A stretch of DNA of 64,000 nucleotides, taken from Diadophis punctatus similis. Taxonomy: Eukaryota > Chordata > Lepidosauria > Squamata > Dipsadidae. Positions 51,622 through 63,735 of this stretch are shown here, piece by piece. The notes under the pieces are model-generated. The model was not told where the DNA came from. It saw nothing but the letters and a program-made list of their open reading frames with translations, and did no database searches. The stretch is taken from contig JALIGW010000022.1 in assembly GCA_023053685.1 (NCBI GenBank), forward strand, positions 2,983,001-3,047,000. Direction: 5' to 3'. The stretch's first letter is position 1. Every line of letters starts with the position of its first letter. The position numbers were made by a program, and so were the translations under genes.

Positions 51622-53494
51622 AGCTGCCGTGGCTTGCCAGATTCATCGGACAGTGAGGTTTTCTGGTGCCTGGGTCTGTCGTCTTTTGTCAGTGGTAACT
51701 GTCCGAGAAAGATCGGCTCCTTTTTCATCGTTTCTCAAGGTGGAGGGTATCGGCAATGGGGAGGAAATTTTAAGCACCAGCTGTCTGATTTTGGGAACAA
51801 GGTTGCGTTGCGAGGCTGCAGATATATATAAATACCTTTTGTCCGTGAGCAAATTATTATTGGGTTGCAAGTCTTGAAAAGGTTCCAAAGTCATCTATGG
51901 CCAATACCACACCTATCAAGATCAATTGACATACCAAAAGTAGGCAACTATCACAGCCACGGAAACCCTCCTGAAATGCAGCCAAAATATCTTTTTCATT
52001 GAGGGTGGAGGGATCAGTCAGGAACAGATCTTAGTTTTATTTAATTTATTTAATTTATTTATTTATTTGATTCGTTTGCCGCCCATCTCATTTCGAGGCG
52101 ACTCCAGGCGGCTTACAAACATGAATTGGTTTTGGAGTTTTATTGCTATTATATTACCGATTTTCCACCCCTCTGTTTTCTAAAAATTGTATTTCTTTAC
52201 CTCCCGATTCTCTCTCAGCTCCTGCAGCGCTGCGTCTCGATGCTGGGAACTGTTACAGGGTTAAATTAAACAAGGGGCAACTATTAAAAAAATGTGAATG
52301 ATAAAAGAGAATAAGAATCCTTACAGGCAGGGAGTGGCATGTTTCTGATTTTTCTGTTCATAGTTCCTGTCTTGGTTTTGTTTTGTTTTAATAAATATTT
52401 GGGTCCTTGCAAGTTATTTCTTGTCATCTGGATGCTTTCTTCTTAATTTGGTCATTTCGGAAACCTACCTGCTTCCGAAAGGACTCCAGATTAGGTACAC
52501 TTTGCTTGTGGGTCTTCTCTGCTGTCTTTCCAGACTGGGAGACTGCATGGCTGGAAAACATTGTAATCTTTTGGCTCGGTACTGGTGGAACTTCTCTGCA
52601 GACACCAACATATCCCATTGCCCTCTTTAGAAACAGAAACTACAAGGTAGCAGCAAGATATGAAACATAGAGCAACTTTTCTCAGCCTCAGAAACTTTTA
52701 AGATATGTGGACTTCAAGCTCCGGAAACCCCCAGCCATCTTAAAGCAGGCTGCCTGGGGAATTCTGGGAGTTGAAGTCCCCCATCTTAAAGCATGCTGGT
52801 TGAGGAATTCTGGGAGTTGAAGCCCACCCATCTTACACCATGCTGGCTGGGGAATTCTGGGAGTTTGAGTGATCCTGAGAAAAGGAATAGAAAGCCACTG
52901 AGCATGCAACTCTATATTTTTTAATCTCTATAGTCTGCAGGGTAATATGGGCATGCCTGTGTTGCTGTACTTCCATCTCTCGAGCAACCCTTTCTCGATA
53001 GTGACCCCTTGTGGCGCCTCCGAGGAGTGTCTCCACCAGGCTCAGCCAAGACTTGGGGACCAAGTAAGAACCGGAAGCTACTTTGACCGCTCGGATAGTG
53101 CGACCTCCAGCCACCCCCGTGCTGTGCCCAGACTCCGCTCCGCATCTCTTGAGACAGAAGGAGCCCCTCCGGGTCGGAGTAGTAAATCCAAGATGGCTGA
53201 GCACCCCCACCACCCCCACACACAGACAAAAGTCCATTGCCTTGCAATTGACCCTTTGCAAGCGAGGCCATAGAACAACACCTCTAGAGAGGCGGTTTTT
53301 GCAAGGTGGTGGTGGGGTGATTGGTGGGGCAGCTCAGCAGCCGGTAACCCTGTTTCCAGCCCTTGAAGGCAGAGAAGAAAATACAGGTGGGGTAGAGAGG
53401 AGAGCAGAGGTTCCAGTTGGACCTCCGTCCCCTGAACCCCCTCTGCATCCCTGCAAGGCTAAAATGAGGAATGATAAGCTGCCTTGGAAAGCCA
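51622..53494. other. 3' flank of CATSPERG
   Basis: AATAAA lies near 52390, at the place matching 2248 in copy A. From 52690 to 52865 there are three tandem variants of 'ggggaattctgggagttgaa'. From 52866 to 53494 I see no gene; short open frames there have no recognisable family. Confidence 0.5.
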
Positions 53495-53775
53495 AAGGAA
53501 ATAATCAAAACCATTAAAAAGCAAAAGTTAGAATATTTCAGACATGTGATGGGACGGCTGGAAAAATACAGCATCCTTCACTTAATCCTCCAAGGAAAGA
53601 TTGAAGGCAAATGAGGTCCAGGCAGAAAAAGAACACCATGGCTTCAAAATCTAAGGGACTGGTTTGGACAAAACTCAGCAGCACTTTTTCGTGCGGCTGT
53701 TGATAAAAATAGGATTGCCAACATGATCGCCAACGTCCGATGACAGATATGGCACAAGAAGAAGAAGAAGAAGGC
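53495..53775 (+). mobile_element. BovB (RTE) LINE 3' fragment
   Basis: Plus-strand reading gives the C-terminus of the BovB reverse transcriptase with stops: KQKLEYFRHVMGRLEK, then LRDWFGQNSAALFRAAVDKN and RIANMIANVR, ending in a (GAA)n tail at 53757. Confidence 0.8.
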
Positions 53776-53982
53776 TGAATTGGGCTCTGTAAACTTCCCA
53801 ACCTCTCCATTCCAGGCCGGCAGGAGCTGTCCAGGGTCCTGCAAATGATCCTGCACAGTCGGCTTGCTTGGCACAGTCTTGTAAGCACCTTCTTCGCTCC
53901 CAGGGCGAAGCTGCCCCCTTTGTATCCAAAGGCAGCCGGCCTCTTGTCGGCACAATCTCTGCAATGGCCTCTGGCTCTGGGG

Positions 53983-53985
<3 letters not shown>

Positions 53986-54017
<32 letters not shown>
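53986..54017. repeat. (GT)n microsatellite
   Basis: About 15 GT units. Confidence 0.95.
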
Positions 54018-54019
<2 letters not shown>

Positions 54020-54660
54020 CACTGGGCAGCAGTGCTGCATCTCAACCAGGCTGATAGCGGTGTTGCGGTGCCCGGAGACCCTCCGGGACAGAGAAAGACG
54101 CCTTTCTATTCAGGAGATGCTTTGAAGCGTTGGCTCTTAGCCCCGTTCTTAATCCATTGTGGCTCTTGCAAAGATAAGGGGGGTAGTGGCAGCTGGAAAG
54201 AGGAGCCCTTCCGCTGGGCCGATGATAGCACCTGGTGGCCTCCTTTTCAGACAGAAATATGAAGGTCCGAACTCTCGAAGGAAGGCAGAGATAAAAGTGG
54301 GCTTTGTCTCACTTCTGTCCCATTGCTCAGGACTTCTTAACCTTGGCCACTTTTAAGACTTGTGGACTTCAACTCCCAGAATCCCCCAGCCTGCTAGGCA
54401 CCCATCTTCAAGCTACACCTGGAAAAACACTGTTGTGTGGTTACAAAGTGGGCTTCTTTGAAATATAACAATCACTCCGGGGAGTTTGCAAAACAACTAC
54501 ACCATACGGCTGGCCCAGCCACCGGTTGTGATCGTATTTTCTGCCTTCCTGCTGAAAATCTCCTACTAAATGAGTACTGACCATTCTGCAGAGGAGAACT
54601 GGCCTTTCCCTCTTTATCGATGCTCAGAATTTTCATCCTGTTATTATTTCAGAGAGTGAA
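54018..54660. other. Unassigned stretch
   Basis: No gene recognised. A half copy of the 'gacttcaactcccagaatcc' MITE arm lies at 54357-54390. Confidence 0.4.
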
Positions 54661-54689
54661 TTATTGGCAGAGTTGGGCAGAGACCCCAC

Positions 54690-54830
54690 ATTTTGATCGT
54701 GTGACCACGGGGATGCCGGCATCAGTTGTTAAGGGCAAAAATGGGTCGTAAGTCACCTTTTTCAGTACTGTTGTAACTTACACCGGTTTGTAAATGAATA
54801 GTTGTAAATCAAGGGCTACTTGTAGTCTGA
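54690..54830. repeat. Dispersed 'tcctcgacttac' repeat, partial
   Basis: 'cattttgatcgtgtgaccac' to 'gtaaatcaagggctacttgt'. Confidence 0.55.
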
Positions 54831-54839
54831 TCTGGTTTG

Positions 54840-54970
54840 AATCCTGGGCTGCATCAACAACAGAGGGATAGCATCAGGATCACAAGAAGGGATGGTATCG
54901 CTCTGTACCACACTAGTGAGACCACATTTGGACTACTACGGCATTCAGTTCTGGTCACCATGAAATCTGA
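54840..54970 (+). mobile_element. CR1 LINE coding fragment
   Basis: Plus frame reads LVRPHLDYYGIQFWSP, the conserved C-terminal motif of CR1 ORF2. Confidence 0.7.
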
Positions 54971-55204
54971 AAATAACATTTAACACAGCACAGGATTTAA
55001 GCAAAATTGTTTGGTTGGGGTCGGCATATGTGGGACTAATTGGGGTAGGTTGTAGGGGTGACCCTGAAATATAATTTTTATCATCTTTTATCTATATCTT
55101 AAATTATTGTATTTTATCCCAATTGCAGTTTAAATTGTATTGTATTCCAATTCCGTTTAAAATTGCTTTTATCAAATTTTAGTAATAATTTTGTTTCTGG
55201 AACT

Positions 55205-55256
55205 CTGCACTTTGATATGGCCCAAGGCAGGGGTCCTCAAACTTGGCAATTTTAAG

Positions 55257-55325
<69 letters not shown>

Positions 55326-55560
55326 TTTATTTTGGATTCTTATATGCCACCATACTCCCTGGGGACTCAGGGCGGCGTACAACATTTGAAGAACCACTAA
55401 ACAATATAATTTAAAACAATTTAAAATACATTTTAAAAAGCATACAAAAAAAGCATACATTTAAAAAAGCATACAAAAGACTTGTGGACCAACTCCCAGA
55501 ATTCTCCAGCCAGCTATGCTGAAAATTGAAGTCTACAAGTCTTAAAGTTGCCAAGTATGA
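55205..55560. mobile_element. Foldback MITE split by (ACTT)n and a reversed L2 tail
   Basis: The left arm 'caggggtcctcaaacttggc' (55228) and right arm 'aaagttgccaagtatgaaga' (55544) belong to the CAGGGGTCTCC family. Between them lie (ACTT)n at 55258-55325 and a reversed L2 3' end ('gccaccatactccctgggga', 'ggcggcgtacaacatttga'). Confidence 0.55.
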
Positions 55561-55611
55561 AGACCTCTGGCCCAAGGGCTAATCCATAAATAAAAAATGC
55601 AATGCAGTAGT

Positions 55612-55735
55612 CACCATGATTCAAAAGAAGATCCTGAGACCTTAGAAAGACTGCACAGAAGAGCAACAAGGATAATTAAGGGTCTGGGGGCTAAACAGTA
55701 TGATGAATGGTTGAAGGAGCCCAAAATTTCTGGTG
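55612..55735 (+). mobile_element. CR1 LINE coding fragment
   Basis: Plus frame resembles KILRPLERLHRRATRIIKGL of CR1 ORF2. Probably the same CR1 as 54840, separated by later insertions. Confidence 0.6.
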
Positions 55736-56070
55736 CTAAGTGAGAACGTTGTTAAGTGAGCTTTGCCTCATTTTGCAACCTGTCTTGCCCCGGTTGTTAA
55801 GCGAATCATTGCAGTTGTTCAGTTAGCAACGCGGTTATTACGTGAATCTGGCTTTCCCCGTGGACTTTCCTGATCAGAAGGTCACCAAAGATGATCACGT
55901 GATCCCGGGACACGCAACTGTCCTAAATACAAGTTAAGCGTCTGAATTTTGATCACGTGACCATGGGGATGTAAGTGTCAACGAGGGTCCCAAGTCCCTT
56001 TTTTTCAGTGCCGTGATAACTTTGAACAGTCACTAAATGAATTGTTGTAAGTTGAGGATTATCTGTGTAA
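55736..56070. repeat. Dispersed 'tcctcgacttac' repeat copy
   Basis: 'gtgctaagtgagaacgttgt', 'ttttgatcacgtgaccatgg' and 'gtaagttgaggattatctgt'. Confidence 0.65.
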
Positions 56071-56102
56071 GCACTAGGAGAAAGATGCTCTGGTATTCAA
56101 TC

Positions 56103-56402
56103 TCTCCCTTCCTTCCTTCCTTCTTTCCTTCCTTCCTTCCTTCCTTCCTTCCTTCCTTCCTTCCTTCCTTCCTTCCTCCCTCCCTTCCTCCCTCCCTTCC
56201 TCTTCCTTCTTTCCTTCTTTCCACCCTCCCTCCCCATCCCTTCCTTCCTCCTTTCCTTCCTTCTTTCCTCCCTCTCCCTCCCTCTCCGTCTCTCCTCTCC
56301 TCCCCTCTCTTCCTCTTTCCTTCTTTCCTCCTTCCTTCCCTTTTCCCTTCCCTTCTCTTTTCTCCTCCTCTCTCTTCCTTTCTCCTTCTTTCCTTCCTTC
56401 TT
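56103..56402. repeat. (CCTT)n-rich polypyrimidine array
   Basis: Pure CCTT at 56107-56175, then mixed C/T to about 56402. Confidence 0.95.
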
Positions 56403-56419
56403 TTACTTGAGATGATACC

Positions 56420-57460
56420 TTTAATCAACTGCTACTCACCTGCCCTCTTGTTCTAAAACCATGTAGGAGGAACTCTATGCAATCCTGCCTGGATGTCCCC
56501 CCCCCAACAAAAAAAGCACAGGTCCAACTTTGGCTAGACGTTCCGCTAAACATTTGAGAAGATGACCTGTTTACTTGGCAGCCAACCAAATAAGGAGCAT
56601 CGGGTTCAAACACAGCGTGCCCTCCAGAACCTCACAAGCCACCACCTTCCACCTCTTAGTACGAAGGAATGTCATTTGCTCCCCATTGCAACTCGGGGGC
56701 CCTTATCCAGGAGCTATTTTTAGCTGCTATTAACCTCCCAACTTCCACCGTGAGGGCCTCTCTGCCATTGCTGGAGGCCACGGCCAATTTGTCTAATTAA
56801 AGAGAATTAAGGAAGAAATGTCCCCAATTAAAGCCAGAGAAACCGCCTATTCTGGAGGTAAGAGTTTTTTGGTCATGGATGTCACATAGAATTAGGCAAG
56901 ACGGGGAACGCTTTCAGCTCTGAAGGGGTTGAAAAGGAAGAAGAGCTGGAGGAGAAGACCCCCTCCCCAAATGGGATTAATTGGCAAATTAAGGGGTGAT
57001 TGGGTGATTTCCAGCCAAACCTAAAAGTAAATTAAACCATATCTTTAAATGCTTCTTCCGGCTCAAATACCCATGGAACTATGAACAGATCTTTTTTTTA
57101 AAAAAAGCCACAATTCCCATATTAACATGGCAATAAGACTCCGGGGCATCATTTTTAAACTCAGAAGAATCTCAGTGGATCTCCACAAATTGCACATTAA
57201 TCCCATTTAACGTGGTTTAATCAGCTTCCCGTTCTTGTAATCAAGGGACCAGCCAATCAACTTCTATTTGGATTCAGCCTTTCTGTTTGGAGCCCCTGTA
57301 ACATTCTGACATTCACAACAGGCCAGGCTTAGACTGGGTCTTAGGTGGTTAAATTGCCATTTCGTGAAACTTCGGCTTCAGGCCTTCATTGGCCCTTTGC
57401 GCTAAACCACACTCGAAGGCTTCAGCCCCAATGAACTGGGACTGCCCTAATCCTACAAAG
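56420..57460. other. Low-repeat intergenic stretch
   Basis: About 1 kb without the repeat families seen elsewhere. It has several TAATTA/TTAATT motifs (for example 'gtctaattaaagagaattaa' near 56790) and no convincing open frame. It could hold a non-coding regulatory element; nothing in the sequence proves this. Confidence 0.35.
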
Positions 57461-57468
57461 CAATAAAC

Positions 57469-57893
57469 CAGTGATGGCGAACCTATGGCACGGGTGCCAC
57501 AGGTGGCACGCGGAGCCATATCTGCCGGCACGCGAGCCGTTGCCCTAGCTCAGCTCCAGTGCGCATGTGCGTGCCCGCCAGCTGATTTTTGGCTCGCGCG
57601 GAGGCTCTGGGAGGGCGATTTTGGCCTCCGGAGAGCCTCCAGGGTGGCAGGGGGAGTGTTTTTTGCCCTCCCCAAGCTCCAAGAAAGCCTCTGGAGCCTG
57701 GGGAGGGCGAAAAATGGGCCCACCGGGCCCACTGGAAGTCGGGAAATAGGTGAGTGTGGGGGGTCACACATGCATGTGCAGGGGGTGGGGCAAGTGAGGG
57801 GCTTTGAATTATGGGTGTGGGCACGCACACGCGTGCAATAGCGTGCACGTGCACTATTTCGGCACCCGAGGAAAAAAAGGTTCGCCATCACTG
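57469..57893. mobile_element. hAT-type MITE (TGGCGAACCTATGGCAC family), perfect TSD
   Basis: Ends cagtgatggcgaaccta / ggttcgccatcactg; perfect 8-base duplication CAATAAAC at 57461-57468 and 57894-57901. GC-rich interior, no transposase. Confidence 0.85.
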
Positions 57894-58097
57894 CAATAAA
57901 CCATGGCTTGTAAAGGATAGGGAGGGAGAGTCACAGAAAGCTCGAATTCAAATTGTAGAAAATATCGCATGGAGCTCTGGACCTGCAAGAGCCATTTTGA
58001 TGTTGGCCCTCCTTCGTGTTGTGACGTCACAAAATGTTCTGCATTGAAGTCTTCCTTTTTTCCCCTCCTCCTCCTCCTCTCTGCAAGCCCAACTCCC

Positions 58098-58540
58098 TGC
58101 ATGCACTGATGATGTTACCTAGATACAGGGGTGAAATGCTACCAGTACGGCCCGATTCGGGCGTACCGGTAGCGGTGGCTGCCGGTGGTTCAGAGAACTG
58201 GTAGCGGTGGCAGTGCGAGGCTCCACCCACCCACCCGGCCGTCACAATATTCTTTTTTTTAACCCTCTGCACATGCTCAAAGCCTTCGCTCGCATGTGTG
58301 AGCAAAGCGCACGCTTCTGAACCAGTAGGGAAAGTAAATAGATAGGTAATAAAATGTCTGCAAGAAAGCAACCAAGCTCAGAGACCACCTACAACCTATA
58401 GTCTTCTTTTCCTCCTCCTCTTCCTCTTCGTCTTCCTCCTCTTCCTTCTCCTCCTCCTCCTCTCTGCAAACCCCACATCCTTCTTGCACGGATGATTTTT
58501 ACCTAGAAAACAACCACGCTCAGAGACCACCAAGGACCCC
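58098..58540. repeat. Composite: 'gatgttacctag' repeat with a GC-rich insert and (CCT)n
   Basis: 'gcactgatgatgttacctag' (58099) is interrupted by a 'ggtgaaatgctaccagtac'-type repeat and resumes at 58345 ('aggtaataaaatgtctgcaa'). A second copy with (CTT/CCT)n follows at 58405-58540. Confidence 0.5.
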
Positions 58541-58928
58541 TCATATAAAAGCTGCTGTGGGTCACCAGACCCTCTTCCTCTCCCAAGAAGAACTCAACCC
58601 AACATCCGGGTCCAGAGTTAACATAGTTTGGATGACCACAGCAGAGTTTTAGGAACAGGCTGCTTTTCTCCTATTAGCCACCGGGGGGCGCCTGGACACC
58701 ACGATATCTCTCAGGCCATTCTACAGACAAGCAGTCCAAGATCTGGTACCCAACCTGGGACTCCTTTGAAAAAAGGAAAAGTTGCTGCAAAGGAGAGAGA
58801 GAGAGAAATGGCATTGCTTGCTTCCAAGGAAATGTCAAATTAGAAAAACGGGATATTTGGAACCGGTTCTGATGGCTTGGCCCCTTCCAGCTGGGTTTCT
58901 AAAAAAGCTGAAATGGAACAGAAATGGT

Positions 58929-59378
<450 letters not shown>

Positions 59379-59529
59379 TGTGACAGTGTGTGTTTGTGTA
59401 TGTCTGTGTGTGGTTGACTCCATATTAACTTGATTAGGTAGGTTAATATTGCGTCAACCGAGCTGTCCCACTTCTGATCTCATCTTCATCTTCAAGGTGT
59501 ATAGAAGGTGCCAGGAATTCTCCTTTGCT

Positions 59530-60375
59530 TGTTCCAGAATTTGAGGGGCTGCCACGAAGAAGAAGAAGGGGTCAACCTATTCTCCAAAGCACCAAAGGAG
59601 GACAAGAAGCAACGGATGGAAACTAATCAAGGAGAGAAGCAACCTAGAACTAAGGAGAAATTGCCTGACAGTCAGAACAATTAATCAGTGGAACAGCTTG
59701 CCTCCAGAAGTTGTGAATGCTCCAACACGGGAAGTTTTTAAGAAGATGTTGGATAACCATTTGTCTGAAATGGTATAGGGCAGTAATGGCGAACCTTTTT
59801 TCCCTCAGGTGCCGAAAGTGTGTGGGTGCGCATGTTAGCGCTTGAACATGCCCACACCCATAATTTTATGCCCCCCGTGCCCCGCCCCCTGTGCATGTGC
59901 ACGCAACCCCTGCACTCCTCGTGCATGCACGCACGACCCCCCCATGCCCGATTTTCGGCCTAGCAGGCCTCCCTAAAGCCTCTGGAGGCCGAAAATGGCC
60001 CGTTTCCTGACTGTTTTTTGCCCTCCCCAGGCTCCAGGGGTTTTCTTGGAGCCTGGGGAGGGCGAATACGCCCCACACCCCACCCCAGAGGCCTTCTGGA
60101 GGCTGAAAATGCCTTCCCAGAGCCTCCACAGGAGCCCTGTACTTACCTGGCATCCAAAATGGGCCGCGTGGAGACTCCTGGGAGGGTAGGGGCAGCATGG
60201 GCAGAGCCAGACGAAAATCAGCTGGCTGGCGCACATAGGCGCGCTGGAGCTGAACTAGGGCAACAGCTTGCGTGCCCGCAGATATGTCTCCTTGTGCCAC
60301 CTGTGGCACGCGTGCCATATGTTCACCATCACGGGTATAGGGTTTCCTGCCTGAGCAGAGGGGGCAAAGTCCCTT
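59530..60375 (+). mobile_element. CR1 LINE 3' fragment split by a hAT MITE
   Basis: 'agaagcaacggatggaaact', 'gaacaattaatcagtggaac' and 'ataaccatttgtctgaaatg' run to 59780 and continue at 60335 with 'ggtttcctgcctgagcagag'. The insert is at 59781-60334. Confidence 0.75.
59781..60334. mobile_element. hAT-type MITE nested in CR1, perfect TSD
   Basis: cagtaatggcgaacctt at the left and gttcaccatcacg at the right; perfect duplication GTATAGGG at 59773-59780 and 60335-60342. Longest member of its family here (554 bp). Confidence 0.85.
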
Positions 60376-60384
60376 CTGTTGTGG

Positions 60385-60560
60385 TTGATGGTTCTCACTG
60401 TCAGGCAATTTATCCTTAGTTCTAGGTTGCTTCTCTCCTTGGTTAGTTTCCACCCATTGCTTCTTGTCTTACCTTCAGGTGCTTTGGAGAAGAGGTTGAC
60501 CCCTCTCTTCTTTGTGGCAGCCCCTCAAATATTGGAATATTGCTATAATGTCATCATTGT
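60385..60560 (-). mobile_element. CR1 LINE fragment, reversed
   Basis: 'ggttctcactgtcaggcaat', 'ttctaggttgcttctctcct' and 'gagaagaggttgacccctc'. Confidence 0.65.
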
Positions 60561-60589
60561 TCGCCATCACGGGTATAGGAGGGAGGGAG

Positions 60590-60905
60590 CTCTGTGGGAG
60601 CTCCCTCCCTGTGGAACCAGCTTCCCCCGGAGATCAGGACCATCCCCACCCTACTGGCCTTCCCGAAAGCAATAAAACCTTGGCTCTTCCGGCAGGCGGG
60701 GTGAACGTGAGACCAACCAGATTACATATGGGTCTCCCCCCTTGATTGTAAATATGAGATACTCTTTTTAACTTTTGTATTTTGTATTTTGTATTTTTTA
60801 ACTACTGTATTTTATATTTGTAATGGAATCTAACATGTTGTGAGCCGCCCAGAGTCCTCAGGGAGTTGGGCGGCATAGAAATCCATTAAATTAAAATTAA
60901 ATTAA
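60590..60905 (+). mobile_element. L2-like LINE 3' end
   Basis: Encodes IRTIPTLLAFRKAIKPWLFR, then the UTR tail 'gagccgcccagagtcctcag' and 'gggcggcatagaaatcc', ending in (AAATT)n. Confidence 0.7.
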
Positions 60906-60914
60906 ATTAAATTA

Positions 60915-61135
60915 GTCCTTCTTTTCTCTAGACTGGCCAAACCCAAATTCTGCAACCGTCCTTCATATGTTTTAGTCTCCAGGCCTTGCTCTTCTCTGCA
61001 CTTTTTCCAAAGTCTCAACATCTTTTTTGTAACACGGTGACCAAACCTGGATGCAGCATTCCAGGTGTGGCCTTGCTAAGGTTTTATAAAATGGGTACTA
61101 ATACTTTACCCCTGGAAGCATGCATCCCTGGAGCT
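60915..61135 (-). mobile_element. CR1 LINE fragment, reversed
   Basis: 'ccgtccttcatatgttttag', 'tccaggccttgctcttctct' and 'cattccaggtgtggccttgc' are CR1 landmarks upstream of the 3' end. Probably continues the fragment at 60385, split by the L2. Confidence 0.65.
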
Positions 61136-61860
61136 GGGAAACTTGGTTGTTCCGTCTCTCCACATGGATAAGATGCCGGCTTATTGGAAGACGAAACAAC
61201 AGCCTTGGGTGCAAGTGACCAGCAAAGAAAAGGCAAGAGATATACATCCTTCTTTTGCTATTTATTTACATCGCCCAAGGCTGGATCCCAGGAGGAAGAA
61301 CGACGCAGCAGCGTTCGAAGGGGAAAAGCAGAAAAAAAGAACCAGGAGCTTCTTAAATAGATGCAGGCAAGCAACGGTGCCCTGCAGCACAACTCTTAAT
61401 GCTGCTTTCTACCCGGGGCTGTGTGTGTTATAAAAAGAGGAAAACTCTCTGGGGTAACTTTGAAGAGATCAGATTTGCTACAGGGGCTAAAAGGGATCTC
61501 CGTGTTTAAGAGCAAGCTACCTTTGAAAGTCAGAGGATCAACGAGTCGGGCTTTTTTTGCCCTGTTTGTGAGTTTGTCGGTGCCACTAGTGGAAATTGGA
61601 CTGGAAAACATACTACATTCTAAAGGAGTGTTTCTCAACCTTGGTGACTTTAAGCTGGATGGACTTCAACTCCCAGAATTCCCCAGCCAGCTAGGTCTGC
61701 AAAATTACAGAATTCCCCAGCTACCTGATGAATTGTCCTAATCTCCCTCCTTACTCTGGTCCATATCCAGCTTGGGGCCTCTCCATGGATACATTGGGAC
61801 TACCAACCCCACCATTCCCAGCCAACAATGTCCCTAGGTTCGGGCAAGATCCCTTTAAAG

Positions 61861-61996
61861 CAGTGTTTCCCAACCTTGGCAACTTGAAGATGTCTGGACT
61901 GCAACTCCCAGAATTCCCCAGCCAGCGAATGCTGGCTGGGGAATTCTGGGAGTTGAAGTCCAGACATCTTCAAGTTGCCAAGGTTGGGAAACACTG
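61861..61996. mobile_element. Near-perfect 136-bp palindromic MITE with perfect TSD
   Basis: The arm cagtgtttcccaaccttggc ... ccagccagc is repeated in reverse complement around 'gaat', with only a base or two unpaired. Perfect 8-base duplication CTTTAAAG at 61853-61860 and 61997-62004. An older half copy of the same arm lies at 61626-61690. Confidence 0.85.
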
Positions 61997-62067
61997 CTTT
62001 AAAGCAACAGACCGAAGAAGCACAGAAAGAGGGTTAAGCTGCCAAGCCAGAGAGGGGTGTTAAAATG

Positions 62068-62068
<1 letters not shown>

Positions 62069-62116
<48 letters not shown>

Positions 62117-62142
62117 CGCACACACACACACACACACACACG
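62069..62142. repeat. (TG)n-(CG)-(CA)n palindromic microsatellite
   Basis: (TG)n runs through 'tgtgcgtgcgcacacac' into (CA)n, so the array is self-complementary and alternates purine and pyrimidine throughout. Confidence 0.95.
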
Positions 62143-62489
62143 GCACGTGTGCATGTGTGTTGCGGTATATGTGCGTTTTTAACACAGAAGCCACTAATAG
62201 GCTTTATAAATTAAATTATAAAAAACCGTGCTGTGCCGAGGCTTTAATTATCTGTTTATTTATTCATTTGAAATCTTTATATCCTGCCAGGATAACTATC
62301 AGGGAGGTAGCAAAAATATCTATCATGCAATCCTGGTTTTATTTAGCTGTTTTTTAAAAAATAAAATAAAGTTTTTTTTTTTAAAAAAAAAGCGAATTCA
62401 ATGAATGCCAAACAGCAGCAAGAACGAACAGTTGAAATAAACAACAGACAGAAAGGTCATTTGCAGATGTCGGAAGGCAAAATGCAGCT

Positions 62490-62770
62490 AGTCCTCGACT
62501 GATGGCCACCATCGAGCCCTGTCGCTAAGTGAGACGTTTGTTCAGTTTTCTCAGGGCTGTTACAACCATTCATTTAGTGACCGTTCAAAGTTTCAACAAG
62601 CACTTAGGACCGTTTTTCACACTTACGATCATGGTACCTGTGGTCATGCGATCAACATTTGGACCCTTGGCAACTGACTCGTATTTGTGACGATTGCACT
62701 GTCCCGAGGTCACATGATCACCCTTTTGAACCTTCCCAGCCAGTTTCCGATGAGCAAAGTTGATGGGAGA
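62490..62770. repeat. Dispersed 'tcctcgacttac' repeat copy
   Basis: 'gctagtcctcgactgatggc', 'ccattcatttagtgaccgtt' and 'ggtcacatgatcaccc'. Confidence 0.6.
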
Positions 62771-62804
62771 GACCAAGTCGATTTGCTCAATGACCGCAGG
62801 ATTC

Positions 62805-62862
62805 CTTGAACAAGCAGGGGGTTGGACTAGAAGACCTCCAAGGTCCCTTCCAACTCTGCTAT
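62805..62862 (+). mobile_element. CR1 LINE 3' terminus
   Basis: 'cagggggttggactagaaga' and 'aaggtcccttccaactctgc', directly followed by the pentanucleotide tail. Confidence 0.75.
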
Positions 62863-63478
62863 TCTATTCTATATTCTTTCTATATTCTATTCTATTCTAT
62901 TCTATTCTATTCTATTCTATTCTATTCTATTCTATTCTATTCTATTCTATTCTATTCTATTCTATTCTATTCTGTATATTCTATATTCTATATTCTATAT
63001 ACATTCTATTCTATTCTATTCTATTCTATTCTATTCTATTCTATTCTGTATAATATATTCTATGTTCTATATTCTATTCTATTCTATTCTATTCTATTCT
63101 ATTCTATTCTATTCTATTCTATTCTATTCTATTCTGTATAATATATTCTATGTTCTATATTCTATATTCTATTCTATTCTATTCTATTCTATTCTATTCT
63201 ATTCTATTCTATTCTATTCTGTATATTCTATATTCTATATTCATTCTATTCTATTCTATTCTATTCTATTCTATTCTATTCTATTCTATTCTATTCTATT
63301 CTATTCTATTCTATCTATTCTATTCTATTATATCTATTCTATTCTGTATATTCTATTCTGTATATTCTATATTCATTCTATTCTATTCTATTCTATTCTA
63401 TTCTATTCTATTCTATTCTATTCTATTCTATTCTATTCTATTCTATTCTATTCTATTCTCTACTCTACTCTATTTTTT
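62860..63478. repeat. (ATTCT)n array seeded by a CR1 tail, about 600 bp
   Basis: Continuous ATTCT units broken by recurring variants 'ctgtatattctatattc' and 'ctgtataatatattctatg', showing higher-order duplication inside the array. Confidence 0.97.
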
Positions 63479-63735
63479 CTGTATTCTCTATTTCATTCCA
63501 TTCCATTCCTGGGAGTGTGTCTGGGGGGGGGAGGCAGCACCCTGATTTGATGCCTCTGTAAATGAGGGGGGAGGAGGTATCCTTCTGCTGGTTCTTTGCA
63601 TCCGGACAGATCGGGGGGGGGGTGGAGGTGCTGAGCCGAAGACCCTCCCCGCCATCTTCTCCGTCCTCCTTGGTAGACCTGCCATCTTCAGTGGCTTCTC
63701 TTCCCCCCCCCGTCCCCCTCCCCTCCCCGTCTCAC

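Noticed and set aside
53083..53517. 144-codon open frame after CATSPERG
   Set aside because: No recognisable domain, overlapping frames on both strands, no splice or start context that stands out.
62760..63550. Open frames of repeating Phe-Tyr-Ser-Ile-Leu
   Set aside because: Translation of the (ATTCT)n array.
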